A DNA stretch of 6,805 nucleotides from 2-01-FULL-49-22 sp036507655 (GCA_036507655.1 DATCIS010000008.1:1-6805), one strand, 5' to 3'; numbered from the stretch's first letter, positions 1-5,015 are shown. Made by a program: numbers and translations. The notes: generated by a model from the sequence alone, not told the origin.

Positions 1-576
1 GAACGCAGCAAATACAAAAATGACTATCAGCAACTACTGAAAACCGATGTTGAAAAAGCTAAACCCAACCTAAAAACCGAACTCGAGAAAGAATTTGCCG
101 AGCGCGAAAAATCGCCGAACAAGACTTTCAAAGGCTCAGCCACTTATGGCTCGATAACTTTTGATTACCCCAAAACCTGGAGCGGTTACGTTGACCAGAG
201 CAGTAGCAACCAGCCAATAAACGGCTACTTTTTTCCAGATATCGTCCCATCGGTCAACCGCGGCAGCAATACCCCAACTGCTTTTGCTCTGCGTGTTGAG
301 CTTGTTGGCACTGACTATGCCCAAGCCATTAAACAACTCGAATCGTTAATCACCCAAGGTAAGCTTAAGGCAGCGGCCTACGTCCCGCCCAAGATGGAAG
401 GAGCAGCCAACGTCCAAACCGGCACGCGGTTTAATGGCGAGCTGGAACAGAATATCTCCGGTTCAATGGTAGTCATTAAAGTCCGCGACAAAACGCTTAA
501 AATTTATACCCAGTCGCCGAGCTATGTGTCTGATTTCAACAACATTGTTTTAAAGTCACTAACATTTGCACCTTAA
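1..576 (+). CDS. 3' part of an unrecognised, probably envelope-anchored protein
   Basis: Reading frame 1 is open from the first base to a TAA at 574-576, giving 191 residues with no start in the window, so the gene begins upstream. The first 40 or so residues are highly charged and look helical or coiled-coil. A beta-rich domain follows, beginning around the motif ITFDYPKTWSGY and ending in NNIVLKSLTFAP. Small CPR proteins with a membrane anchor, a short coiled stalk and a PsbP-like extracytoplasmic domain have this arrangement, but the anchor would lie outside the window, so this is inference. An internal ATG at 394 gives only a 60-residue fragment; the upstream frame is clearly continuous with it and has the same composition. 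I do not recognise the family. No T-rich terminator follows the stop. Confidence 0.75.
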   Translation, partial: ERSKYKNDYQQLLKTDVEKAKPNLKTELEKEFAEREKSPNKTFKGSATYGSITFDYPKTWSGYVDQSSSNQPINGYFFPDIVPSVNRGSNTPTAFALRVELVGTDYAQAIKQLESLITQGKLKAAAYVPPKMEGAANVQTGTRFNGELEQNISGSMVVIKVRDKTLKIYTQSPSYVSDFNNIVLKSLTFAP

Positions 577-579
577 ATA

Positions 580-628
580 GGACTACGCGCTTGAGCAAAG
601 CGCTAGGCTGCAGTGTGGTGCGTAGTTC
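580..628. other. Intergenic folded element (nested inverted repeats)
   Basis: Bases 580-588 (GGACTACGC) pair with 620-628 (GCGTAGTTC), 9 bp with one G.U. Inside, 587-592 (GCGCTT) can pair with 598-603 (AAGCGC) around a 5-base loop; the two stems compete at bases 587-588. It begins 4 bases after the stop of the upstream gene and ends just before the promoter of the kinase-like gene. No T-tract follows on the plus strand, so it is not a canonical intrinsic terminator. It is too short for a tRNA. Its role is unknown: a 3' end stabiliser or an atypical terminator are possible. Confidence 0.4.
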
Positions 629-634
629 TGGGGG

Positions 635-643
635 TGCTATACT
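635..643 (+). promoter_or_regulatory. Extended -10 promoter for the kinase-like/receiver/recO operon
   Basis: The sequence TGCTATACT holds a TGn extension plus a good -10 hexamer (TATACT, 638-643). No good -35 lies 17 bases upstream (GTGGTG), as is common for extended -10 promoters. Transcription would start near 649-651, about 27 bases before the ATG at 677. The same hexamer followed by TRA recurs in front of the VOC gene at 5299. Confidence 0.45.
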
Positions 644-676
644 TGAGGGTATTGTTAATTGGACCTATCTGGGGGT

Positions 677-1426
677 ATGAGAAAAAAAACGGTTGCCGCT
701 GATTCCGCCAAAATGAGTCCCATGCAAGCATTGCTGGCGGCCCTTAGCGACGACCTGGCGCTACCGCTTTTGCAGATCAAATCCGCTCTAGAGCTTTTAG
801 GAGAAGACGGTTTCAACAAAAAGACTACACGCAGTTCAGCCGAACAGATGTTGCTAAGTGCAGAGAACGGCCTGCAACTGGTTGAAGCCTATAAACTAAC
901 GCTCAGGATTAACCGCAGTGTTGAGACTTTAGCCTTTGAACCAGTAGCCGTTGGCGCCGTTTTACAGGATGTGGCCCATCAACTTACGCCTTATGCCAAA
1001 AAATATGCCACCGACCTTCAGGTCGATGTTTCTGGTAAGTTGACGCCGGTTCTGACCCACCAACCAAGTTTGCACATAGCCATCCAAATCCTGTCTGCCA
1101 GTTTAATAAGGGCGCAAGCCGCCCAGGTACAGCAAAAGCGCTACCGGCTGTTGCTTGGCGCCCGACGTGGTTCAGGCAGCGTTATTTCTACCGGCGTTTA
1201 CAGCAGCATCGAGGGTTTAAGCGACAAGACCTTACGAAGCGCCCGGTCATTGACCGGTCAAGCTCACCAGCCATTGCCATCACTTCCACCCGGCGCTGCC
1301 AGCGGTGTCCTGATTGCCGATATGCTCTGCAGCTCTATGTGGCAGCCGCTGCGCGCCGCCGCGCATAACGGCATGCACGGCTTAGCTACTGCTATTCCGG
1401 TGAGTAAGCAATTACGATTTGTTTGA
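677..1426 (+). CDS. Degenerate histidine-kinase-like protein (pseudokinase)
   Basis: The 249-residue protein aligns by eye with the two-domain core of sensor histidine kinases. A DHp-like helix has LSDDLALPLLQI (residues 23-34) where kinases have a pattern like SHELRTPLxxI, so the phospho-accepting His is Asp25. A HATPase-like part follows: THQPSLHIAIQIL matches the D..L.QVL..L stretch before the N-box, but the Asn position is Ser142; the G1 DxGxG is absent; GAASGVLIADML (206-217) sits where G2 GxGLGLaIv belongs; the C-terminus GLATAIPVSKQL mimics the final beta-strand and LP..Q. No sensor or membrane segment is visible. The ATG at 677 is preferred because it lies downstream of the promoter; a TTG at 659 with GAGGG at 645-649 is an alternative that adds 6 residues. 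The stop TGA overlaps the next ATG by one base. By family knowledge it is unlikely to autophosphorylate; it may be a binding partner of the adjacent receiver. Confidence 0.7.
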   Translation: MRKKTVAADSAKMSPMQALLAALSDDLALPLLQIKSALELLGEDGFNKKTTRSSAEQMLLSAENGLQLVEAYKLTLRINRSVETLAFEPVAVGAVLQDVAHQLTPYAKKYATDLQVDVSGKLTPVLTHQPSLHIAIQILSASLIRAQAAQVQQKRYRLLLGARRGSGSVISTGVYSSIEGLSDKTLRSARSLTGQAHQPLPSLPPGAASGVLIADMLCSSMWQPLRAAAHNGMHGLATAIPVSKQLRFV

Positions 1427-1812
1427 TGTCGCAAGTACTATTAATCGAATCCGACCGCCTGATTGCTAACAACCTAATCGAGGTCCTACAAAAGGCTGGC
1501 TTTGAGGTAAATTGGCAGGTTGATCCGCAAGCGGCACTCGACATCGCTGACAGTGGGCCGCCGGGTGTAATTGTTATCGATCTGGTCTTGGCTGGCCGCG
1601 GCGGTATTGAATTCTTATATGAATTCCGTAGTTATCCTGATTGGCGAGATATACCGGTGGTAGTTTTTAGCAGTCTGTCGGTTGAGGAACTCAAAGAAGT
1701 AATCTGGGGATTCGAGCATCTAAATGTTATAGAATATCACTACAAGCCAAACACTACACTGGCTGATTTAGCCCGGACTATTTCGCGCATACTGCAACCC
1801 GCTTCAGCATGA
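1426..1812 (+). CDS. Stand-alone response-regulator receiver domain
   Basis: The 128-residue protein is a single CheY-like receiver with no output domain. Visible landmarks are LLIESD (residues 5-10) at the acidic pocket, the phospho-acceptor Asp52 in VIVIDLVLAG, the switch residue Ser82 in PVVVFSS and the conserved Lys107 in YHYKPNT. The acidic pair normally reads D/E-D; here it reads E8-S9 with an Asp at position 10, so one Mg2+ ligand appears substituted. Asp52, Ser82 and Lys107 are intact, so phosphorylation is still plausible but may be altered. The ATG at 1426 overlaps the preceding TGA (TGATG); the TTG one codon earlier is in frame but less likely. The stop overlaps the recO start by 4 bases (ATGA), implying translational coupling. 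With no DNA-binding part it would act through protein contacts, perhaps with the kinase-like protein upstream. Confidence 0.88.
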   Translation: MSQVLLIESDRLIANNLIEVLQKAGFEVNWQVDPQAALDIADSGPPGVIVIDLVLAGRGGIEFLYEFRSYPDWRDIPVVVFSSLSVEELKEVIWGFEHLNVIEYHYKPNTTLADLARTISRILQPASA

Positions 1813-2501
1813 AGCAATTCGCAACCCAAGGCATAATCCTCACACGTACAGATTTTGGGGAGGCCGACCGGATACTGACTTTTATTACGCCAGACCACGG
1901 TAAGGTTCGAGCCATAGCTAAAGGAGTGCGTAAGGCTGGAGCAAAGTTAGCCGGCGCGATTGAACTATTCAGCGTTAGCGAGCTGACAGTGGTGGCCGGG
2001 CGAGGCGAGATTAACACTCTTATCTCAGCCCGCCTCGCCCGGCACTACGACGATATCGTCAAAGACATGGAGCGCACTAACGCCGCCTACGAATTTTTGC
2101 GAATCTTAAACAAAGTAACCGAAGATAAGACTGAAGAGGTTTATTTCACGCTTATAGACAAAGCCTTAGCTGGCCTTAACTATTCGGAGATTGCGCCTGA
2201 GCTTGTCGATCTTTGGTTTAAGGTGCAGCTTTTAAAAATTACTGGTCACACGCCAAACCTAAGAATGGACGGAGAAGCTAAAAAACTCTCAGAGTCCAAA
2301 ACATACAACTTCGATTTCGACAAAACGCGGTTCAGCTCAAGTGAAAACGGCGATTTTAATCCTAGAACTATCAAGTTCCTACGGGTAGGACTCGCGGCAG
2401 AATCCCCGAAGGTACTGGCACGCGTCGAGGGGGCTGATGAGTTTCTTCCACCACTGCAACCTCTGGTTCAGACACTGCTCCAAAAGTCTCTTCGGGTGTA
2501 A
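1809..2501 (+). CDS. recO: DNA repair protein RecO
   Basis: RecO binds ssDNA and SSB and, with RecR, helps load RecA in the RecF pathway of gap repair and recombination. The 230-residue length suits the family. The N-terminal OB-fold has the typical opening TQGIILTRTDFGEADRIL, then GKVRAIAKGVRK and an ELFSVSEL strand near residues 52-59. The all-helical C-terminal part follows, with YEFLRIL, LVDLWFKVQLLKITGHTPNL and TIKFLRVGL at recognisable family positions. The protein contains no Cys, so the four-Cys zinc finger found after GxxPxL in many RecO proteins is lost. The start ATG overlaps the receiver stop (ATGA), so recO is probably translated by coupling within the kinase-like/receiver operon. 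Its last 131 bases are antisense to the 3' end of the leftward TPR-like gene. A strong hairpin-forming inverted repeat lies inside the gene at 1995-2043. Confidence 0.93.
   Translation: MKQFATQGIILTRTDFGEADRILTFITPDHGKVRAIAKGVRKAGAKLAGAIELFSVSELTVVAGRGEINTLISARLARHYDDIVKDMERTNAAYEFLRILNKVTEDKTEEVYFTLIDKALAGLNYSEIAPELVDLWFKVQLLKITGHTPNLRMDGEAKKLSESKTYNFDFDKTRFSSSENGDFNPRTIKFLRVGLAAESPKVLARVEGADEFLPPLQPLVQTLLQKSLRV
1995..2043. repeat. Perfect 13-bp GC-rich inverted repeat inside recO
   Basis: GCCGGGCGAGGCG at 1995-2007 is the exact reverse complement of CGCCTCGCCCGGC at 2031-2043. Between the arms lie 23 bases that can add an inner stem (AGAT 2008-2011 with ATCT 2022-2025). The coding sequence continues uninterrupted through it (residues around AGRGEINTLISARLAR of RecO), so it is not an insertion that breaks the gene. 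There is no T-tract after either arm. Confidence 0.75.
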
Positions 2502-2874
2502 GAGCTTCGGCTAAAAGAATCTTGGCCTTATCCTTAGGAAGACGCCGAACGACAGCATCGAACGTCAAGATAAGATTTTCTGGGGTATTACCGTTCAGCT
2601 GCAGGAAATGATCTTTGGCATTCGCCAGATCTTGGAAAGCCTCTTCGAAAGACTCCTGTTCCATATTGGCATGGGCTCTATGAATCCATAGACCGCCCAC
2701 TAAAGCGTCATCGCCGGCAGCTTCGGCAATAAAAGAATCATAATGGCTAATGGCTTCCTCGATCCGGCCATGTTTCACAAAAAAAGTGGGGGAGAATTTA
2801 AATCTATCGAATTGCGGCCGTTCAAAGCCGTTAATTCCATTGTTTGAAGCGGTGGAACTTTCTTTGTTTTTCAT
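2371..2874 (-). CDS. TPR-like small protein, 3' end antisense to recO
   Basis: This 167-residue protein has no named family that I can assign. After a polar N-terminus (1-27), two helix-turn-helix units resemble tetratricopeptide repeats: about 28-58 (FFVKHGRIEEAISHYDSFI) and 59-93 (WIHRAHANMEQESFEEAFQDLANAKDHF), with the G/A and Y/F spacing of TPRs, so it is probably a protein-interaction module. The tail from about 125 is acidic then Pro/Arg-rich and looks disordered. There is no signal peptide or membrane segment, so it is likely cytoplasmic. The ATG has no Shine-Dalgarno but a TATAAT ends 11 bases upstream, which suggests a nearly leaderless mRNA. The last 43 or so codons overlap the recO 3' end on the opposite strand, an unusually long convergent overlap; the disordered tail fits a stop that drifted into recO. 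The body of the frame, outside recO, looks genuinely coding. Confidence 0.75.
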   Translation of the reverse strand: MKNKESSTASNNGINGFERPQFDRFKFSPTFFVKHGRIEEAISHYDSFIAEAAGDDALVGGLWIHRAHANMEQESFEEAFQDLANAKDHFLQLNGNTPENLILTFDAVVRRLPKDKAKILLAEALTPEETFGAVSEPEVAVVEETHQPPRRVPVPSGILPRVLPVGT

Positions 2875-2885
2875 GGTTTAAGCTA

Positions 2886-2891
2886 ATTATA
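2886..2891 (-). promoter_or_regulatory. Consensus -10 (TATAAT) for the leftward TPR-like gene
   Basis: Reading leftward, TATAAT is followed by 11 bases and then the ATG at 2874-2872. Transcription starting about 7 bases past the hexamer would leave a leader of only some 4-5 bases. The -35 region is weak; a TTGACT at 2905-2900 is only 8 bases upstream of the -10 and too close to serve as its -35. Confidence 0.5.
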
Positions 2892-2916
2892 CTCCCGAAA
2901 GTCAAGTAAATAGCCG

Positions 2917-2950
2917 AAAAAAATGAGAAACCTCACCTGCGGCTTCTCAT
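2917..2950 (-). terminator. Leftward intrinsic terminator between divergent genes
   Basis: On the minus strand ATGAGAAGCC (2950-2941) pairs with GGTTTCTCAT (2932-2923), a 10-bp stem with one G.U and an 8-base loop, followed directly by a T-run (A7 at 2917-2923 on the plus strand, its last base in the stem). This is the form of a Rho-independent terminator for transcription running left. No annotated leftward gene ends here: the next gene to the right is glyS, on the opposite strand. It would stop either a short RNA from 2950-3031 or antisense transcription coming out of glyS, before the TPR promoter. Confidence 0.6.
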
Positions 2951-2951
2951 C

Positions 2952-2989
2952 GCTGCCTGCCAAAATGGTTCACATTTTGCCCAGGCTGC
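2952..2989. other. Long interrupted hairpin upstream of glyS; possible small RNA with the terminator
   Basis: CAAAATG (2961-2967) pairs perfectly with CATTTTG (2973-2979) around a 5-base loop; after a small internal loop GCCTG (2955-2959) pairs with CAGGC (2982-2986), and GC (2952-2953) with GC (2988-2989). That is 14 bp in one extended hairpin. It lies upstream of the glyS -10 and upstream of the TPR -10, so neither main transcript would contain it. Read leftward, it is followed within two bases by the terminator stem, which together would make a two-stem RNA of roughly 70-80 bases. I see no convincing leftward promoter for it. It could equally be a DNA-level regulatory element. Confidence 0.4.
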
Positions 2990-3014
2990 TCTTCCGGAGG
3001 AGTACTATCTTAGG

Positions 3015-3020
3015 TATAAT
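3015..3020 (+). promoter_or_regulatory. Consensus -10 (TATAAT) for glyS
   Basis: TATAAT is followed by exactly 11 bases and the glyS ATG at 3032, so the predicted leader is about 4-5 bases with no Shine-Dalgarno. The -35 position (TTCCGG, 2992-2997) is poor. There is no T-box leader: the spacer is too short and lacks the antiterminator core. Confidence 0.5.
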
Positions 3021-3031
3021 CTGAACTTAAG

Positions 3032-4321
3032 ATGAGCGTGAAGTTGGAGGATATTGTCAGCCTGTGTAAACGGCGGGGTTTTATTTATCAGGGCAGTGAG
3101 ATTTACGGCGGACTGGCTGGCACTTACGACTACGGCCCGCTTGGCAATGCGCTTAAGCGCAACCTCCGTGATGAGTGGCTAAAGTTTTTCGTGGACGGCT
3201 GGGACGATATGTACCTGGTGGATACGGCCGTTTTGATGAATCGCAAAGTCTGGCAGGCATCTGGCCACGAACAAACCTTCCACGACCCGCTTGTTGAGTG
3301 CAGTAACTGCCACATGCGCTTTAGAGCCGACCAGGTCAAAGACAAATGCCCAAACTGCGGCAAAGAAAATACTTTTGGTGAGCCGCGGCAGTTCAATATG
3401 ATGCTTAAGACCAACATCGGCCCGATTGATGATGAGAGGAGTATTACCTATCTACGGCCGGAGACGGCGCAGGGTATGTTTGTTAATTTCAAAAATGTCT
3501 TATATAGCTACCAGCCCGACATGCCATTTGGTATTGCACAGATCGGTAAGTCATTTAGAAACGAAATTAGCCCGCGCGACTTTTTGTTCCGCACTCGTGA
3601 GTTCGAAATCATGGAGTTCGAGTTCTTCATTAAGTCAGAAGATAGTGATAAATACTTCGAGAAATGGCGCGGCGATATGCAAAGCTGGTTCAAACATCTT
3701 GGCCTGCCGGCCGAAAAAATCCATGAAGTCGAGATGGGCGAAGAAGACCGCGCGCATTACTCCAAACGCACCATCGATTTTGAGTATGACTATCCGTTCG
3801 GAAGAGCTGAAATTTCAGGCCTAGCAGACCGCACTGACTTTGACCTTAAAAACCATCAGGAAAAATCTGGGGTCAACATGGAATATCGGCCAAAAGACGG
3901 CGGCGCGCCTTTTATCCCTCACGTAATCGAACCGACCTGGGGATTGGATAGGCATGTCTTAGCTGTTCTGGCGAATGCTTACTCTGAAGACGAACAGGGC
4001 GGGGAGAAACGCGTCTTCCTAAAACTTCCCGCAAAACTGGCGCCGGTTAAAGTTGCAGTGTTCCCGCTTCTAAAGAACAAGCCGGAGCTGGTCAAAAAAG
4101 CCCGCGAAGTTTATGAAATGCTCAAAAAACAGGTTGAGGGCGAGGTGATGTGGGATGATAATGGCAACATTGGTAAACGCTACCGCCGCCAAGACGAAAT
4201 CGGCACCCCTCACTGCATAACAATCGACTTCCAAACCCTCGATGATGACACCGTCACCATTCGTAACCGCGACACAACCGAGCAAACCCGCCAAAAAATT
4301 GCTGAAATATCTCTGGCGTAG
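3032..4321 (+). CDS. glyQS: Glycine--tRNA ligase, dimeric class II type
   Basis: Charges tRNA-Gly with glycine using ATP in the cytoplasm. The complete 429-residue protein is of the alpha2 (eukaryote/archaea/Gram-positive-like) type, not the alpha2beta2 GlyQ/GlyS type. The N-terminus (DIVSLCKRRGFIYQGSEIYGG and YDYGPLG) is diagnostic. An insertion carries two Cys pairs, C90-x2-C93 and C106-x2-C109, a likely zinc site. Class II motifs follow: RPETAQGMF (142-150), motif 2 as GKSFRNEISPRDFLFRTREFE with Arg176, and motif 3 as GLDRHVLAVL with Arg307. The anticodon-binding domain runs from about 338 (VKVAVFPLL) to the end and holds DDNGNIGKRYRRQDEIGTP. All key residues look intact. It stands alone downstream of its own -10; the next gene starts 38 bases after the stop. 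The product is sometimes labelled glyS. Because TGA acts as a stop in this genome, no special tRNA-Gly(UCA) needs charging. Confidence 0.97.
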   Translation: MSVKLEDIVSLCKRRGFIYQGSEIYGGLAGTYDYGPLGNALKRNLRDEWLKFFVDGWDDMYLVDTAVLMNRKVWQASGHEQTFHDPLVECSNCHMRFRADQVKDKCPNCGKENTFGEPRQFNMMLKTNIGPIDDERSITYLRPETAQGMFVNFKNVLYSYQPDMPFGIAQIGKSFRNEISPRDFLFRTREFEIMEFEFFIKSEDSDKYFEKWRGDMQSWFKHLGLPAEKIHEVEMGEEDRAHYSKRTIDFEYDYPFGRAEISGLADRTDFDLKNHQEKSGVNMEYRPKDGGAPFIPHVIEPTWGLDRHVLAVLANAYSEDEQGGEKRVFLKLPAKLAPVKVAVFPLLKNKPELVKKAREVYEMLKKQVEGEVMWDDNGNIGKRYRRQDEIGTPHCITIDFQTLDDDTVTIRNRDTTEQTRQKIAEISLA

Positions 4322-4343
4322 GGGATACTTAACTAGTCAAGTA
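4319..4343 (+). repeat. Palindromic repeat copy 1, after glyS stop
   Basis: The stretch from the glyS TAG onward matches a second copy at 4917-4939 at 19 of 23 positions. Its core TACTTAACTAGTCAAGTA (4326-4343) is an 18-base palindrome with one mismatched pair, centred on ACTAGT. It lies 17 bases before the TfoX-like start codon, inside the region where a promoter or leader would be, so it is operator-like. GATACT at 4324-4329 could alternatively act as a -10. Confidence 0.5.
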
Positions 4344-4349
4344 ATTTGA

Positions 4350-4355
4350 AAGGGG
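4350..4355 (+). promoter_or_regulatory. Shine-Dalgarno for the TfoX-like gene
   Basis: AAGGGG sits 4 bases before the ATG at 4360. It supports that start, and its spacing is slightly short. It contrasts with glyS and the TPR-like gene, which have no such site. Confidence 0.55.
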
Positions 4356-4359
4356 AATT

Positions 4360-4695
4360 ATGGCATACGATACCAAGTTGGAAGAACGAATCGATAAGCT
4401 AACCGCTGAGTGGAGGTTAAAAAAAAAGAATATGTTTGGCGGGCTGAGCTATTTAGTCAACGGCAACATGAGTGTCGGCATAGTGAAAAACGAAATGATA
4501 ATTCGTACAAGCCCTGAGAAAGAGGTTAAAATGCTTGAGAAAGCCGGAATTAGGCCGATGGATTTTACCGGGCGGCCAATAAAGGGCTGGTTGTCGGCTG
4601 CTCCAGAGGCATTCGATACCGACAACAAACTGGAAGAACTTATTGACTGCGGTATTACTTTTGCCCAGTCGCTCCCGCCCAAAAAGAAGCAATGA
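4360..4695 (+). CDS. TfoX N-terminal-domain-like protein
   Basis: The 111-residue protein matches the TfoX N-terminal domain family in pattern. The diagnostic MFGGLSYLVNGNMSVGIV lies at 25-42, then a strand MIIRTSPE, a GIRPMDFTGRPIKGWLSAAPEAF stretch (63-85) resembling the family's pf.~~G+pm..y..vp, and a closing helix LEELIDCGITFAQSL. TfoX/Sxy regulates competence genes in gamma-proteobacteria, but the isolated N-terminal domain is widespread in bacteria with no fixed function, so a competence role must not be assumed. The basic tail PPKKKQ is translated through the overlap: the stop TGA overlaps the DUF167 ATG (ATGA). It probably has its own promoter in the 38-base gap after glyS, next to the palindromic repeat. 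There is no signal peptide, so it should be cytoplasmic. Confidence 0.85.
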   Translation: MAYDTKLEERIDKLTAEWRLKKKNMFGGLSYLVNGNMSVGIVKNEMIIRTSPEKEVKMLEKAGIRPMDFTGRPIKGWLSAAPEAFDTDNKLEELIDCGITFAQSLPPKKKQ

Positions 4696-4919
4696 ATATG
4701 ACAGTGAGAGTGAAGCCGGGGAGTAAGAAGGGGCCGCTGGTGCAGCCGGCGATTGACGGTTCGTTATTAGTTTATGTACGAGAGCCTGCCGTAGAGGGCA
4801 AAGCCAACAGGGCTGTCCAAGAATTATTAGCGGACTATTACAACGTTCCGAAACGCAACGTTCAAATGATCTCCGGATATAAGTCTAGAACTAAACAATT
4901 TCAAATAGCAGGTGAGTAG
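4692..4919 (+). CDS. DUF167 (YggU) family protein
   Basis: A small 75-residue protein with the clear family signature. It opens TVRVKPGSKKG, then SLLVYVREPAVEGKANRAVQELLADYYNVPKRNVQMISGYKSRTKQFQI, matching the conserved aPp-x-GkAN-x-al-x-x-la and v-x-i-x-sG-x-x-sr-K-x-v-x-i blocks. The length is slightly short of the usual 90-100 because it starts straight at the first beta-strand. The biochemical function of the family is unknown. ATG 4692 overlaps the TfoX-like stop by 4 bases, so the two are translationally coupled; a second in-frame ATG at 4698 is possible. A second copy of the palindromic repeat begins at its stop codon. Confidence 0.9.
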   Translation: MNMTVRVKPGSKKGPLVQPAIDGSLLVYVREPAVEGKANRAVQELLADYYNVPKRNVQMISGYKSRTKQFQIAGE

Positions 4920-4939
4920 GGAATACTTGACTAGTAACG
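4917..4939 (+). repeat. Palindromic repeat copy 2, after DUF167 stop
   Basis: TAGGGAATACTTGACTAGT followed by AACG repeats the sequence at 4319-4341 with 19 of 23 matches and likewise begins on the stop codon of the preceding gene. Here only the left half-site TACTTGACT and the ACTAGT centre are intact; the right half has diverged. The same 9-mer TACTTGACT occurs on the minus strand at 2908-2900, in the glyS/TPR intergenic region. Confidence 0.45.
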
Positions 4940-5004
4940 CTCGCAGATGAAAAATAATTATATCTACTCGCTAGAAAGATCAAGGTAAATTCCATCTTGA
5001 CGCT

Positions 5005-5010
5005 TATAAA
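5005..5010 (+). promoter_or_regulatory. Possible -10 (TATAAA) for a leaderless small ORF
   Basis: TATAAA ends 5 bases before the ATG at 5016 and no Shine-Dalgarno precedes that ATG, so a leaderless start is possible. The upstream spacer 4920-5004 also holds a weak inverted repeat (TCAAG 4980-4984 with CTTGA 4996-5000). The evidence is thin because the region is AT-rich. Confidence 0.25.
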
Positions 5011-5015
5011 TAATT

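Noticed and set aside
580..628. tRNA gene
   Set aside because: The paired region is about 50 bases and shows no T-arm or anticodon arm arrangement.
659..676. TTG start extending the kinase-like protein by six residues
   Set aside because: The GAGGG at 645-649 is well spaced from it, but lies at the predicted transcription start of the extended -10 promoter; the ATG at 677 is the more common start codon. It remains possible.
1243..1260. CCGGTCA-T-TGACCGG palindrome with an overlapping direct copy of CCGGTCA in the kinase-like gene
   Set aside because: Short and inside coding sequence; could be chance, with no promoter or second copy found in the window.
1608..1626. Two GAATTC-containing repeats in the receiver gene
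   Set aside because: They encode the similar dipeptides EF/EF in a conserved helix and need no other explanation.
2875..3031. T-box riboswitch for glyS
   Set aside because: The spacer is short, the antiterminator core is absent and the likely promoter lies only 11 bases before the start codon.
3426..3824. 132-codon plus-strand ORF inside glyS
   Set aside because: It is an out-of-frame shadow of a fully conserved synthetase; composition is Ser/Arg-rich and unlike a real protein.
4449..4692. Two minus-strand ORFs across the TfoX-like gene
   Set aside because: Shadows of a recognisable family member on the plus strand, with no own start signals.
4360..4919. Competence regulation by the TfoX-like protein
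   Set aside because: Only the N-terminal domain is present; isolated copies are widespread and the Sxy role is not transferable from sequence alone.
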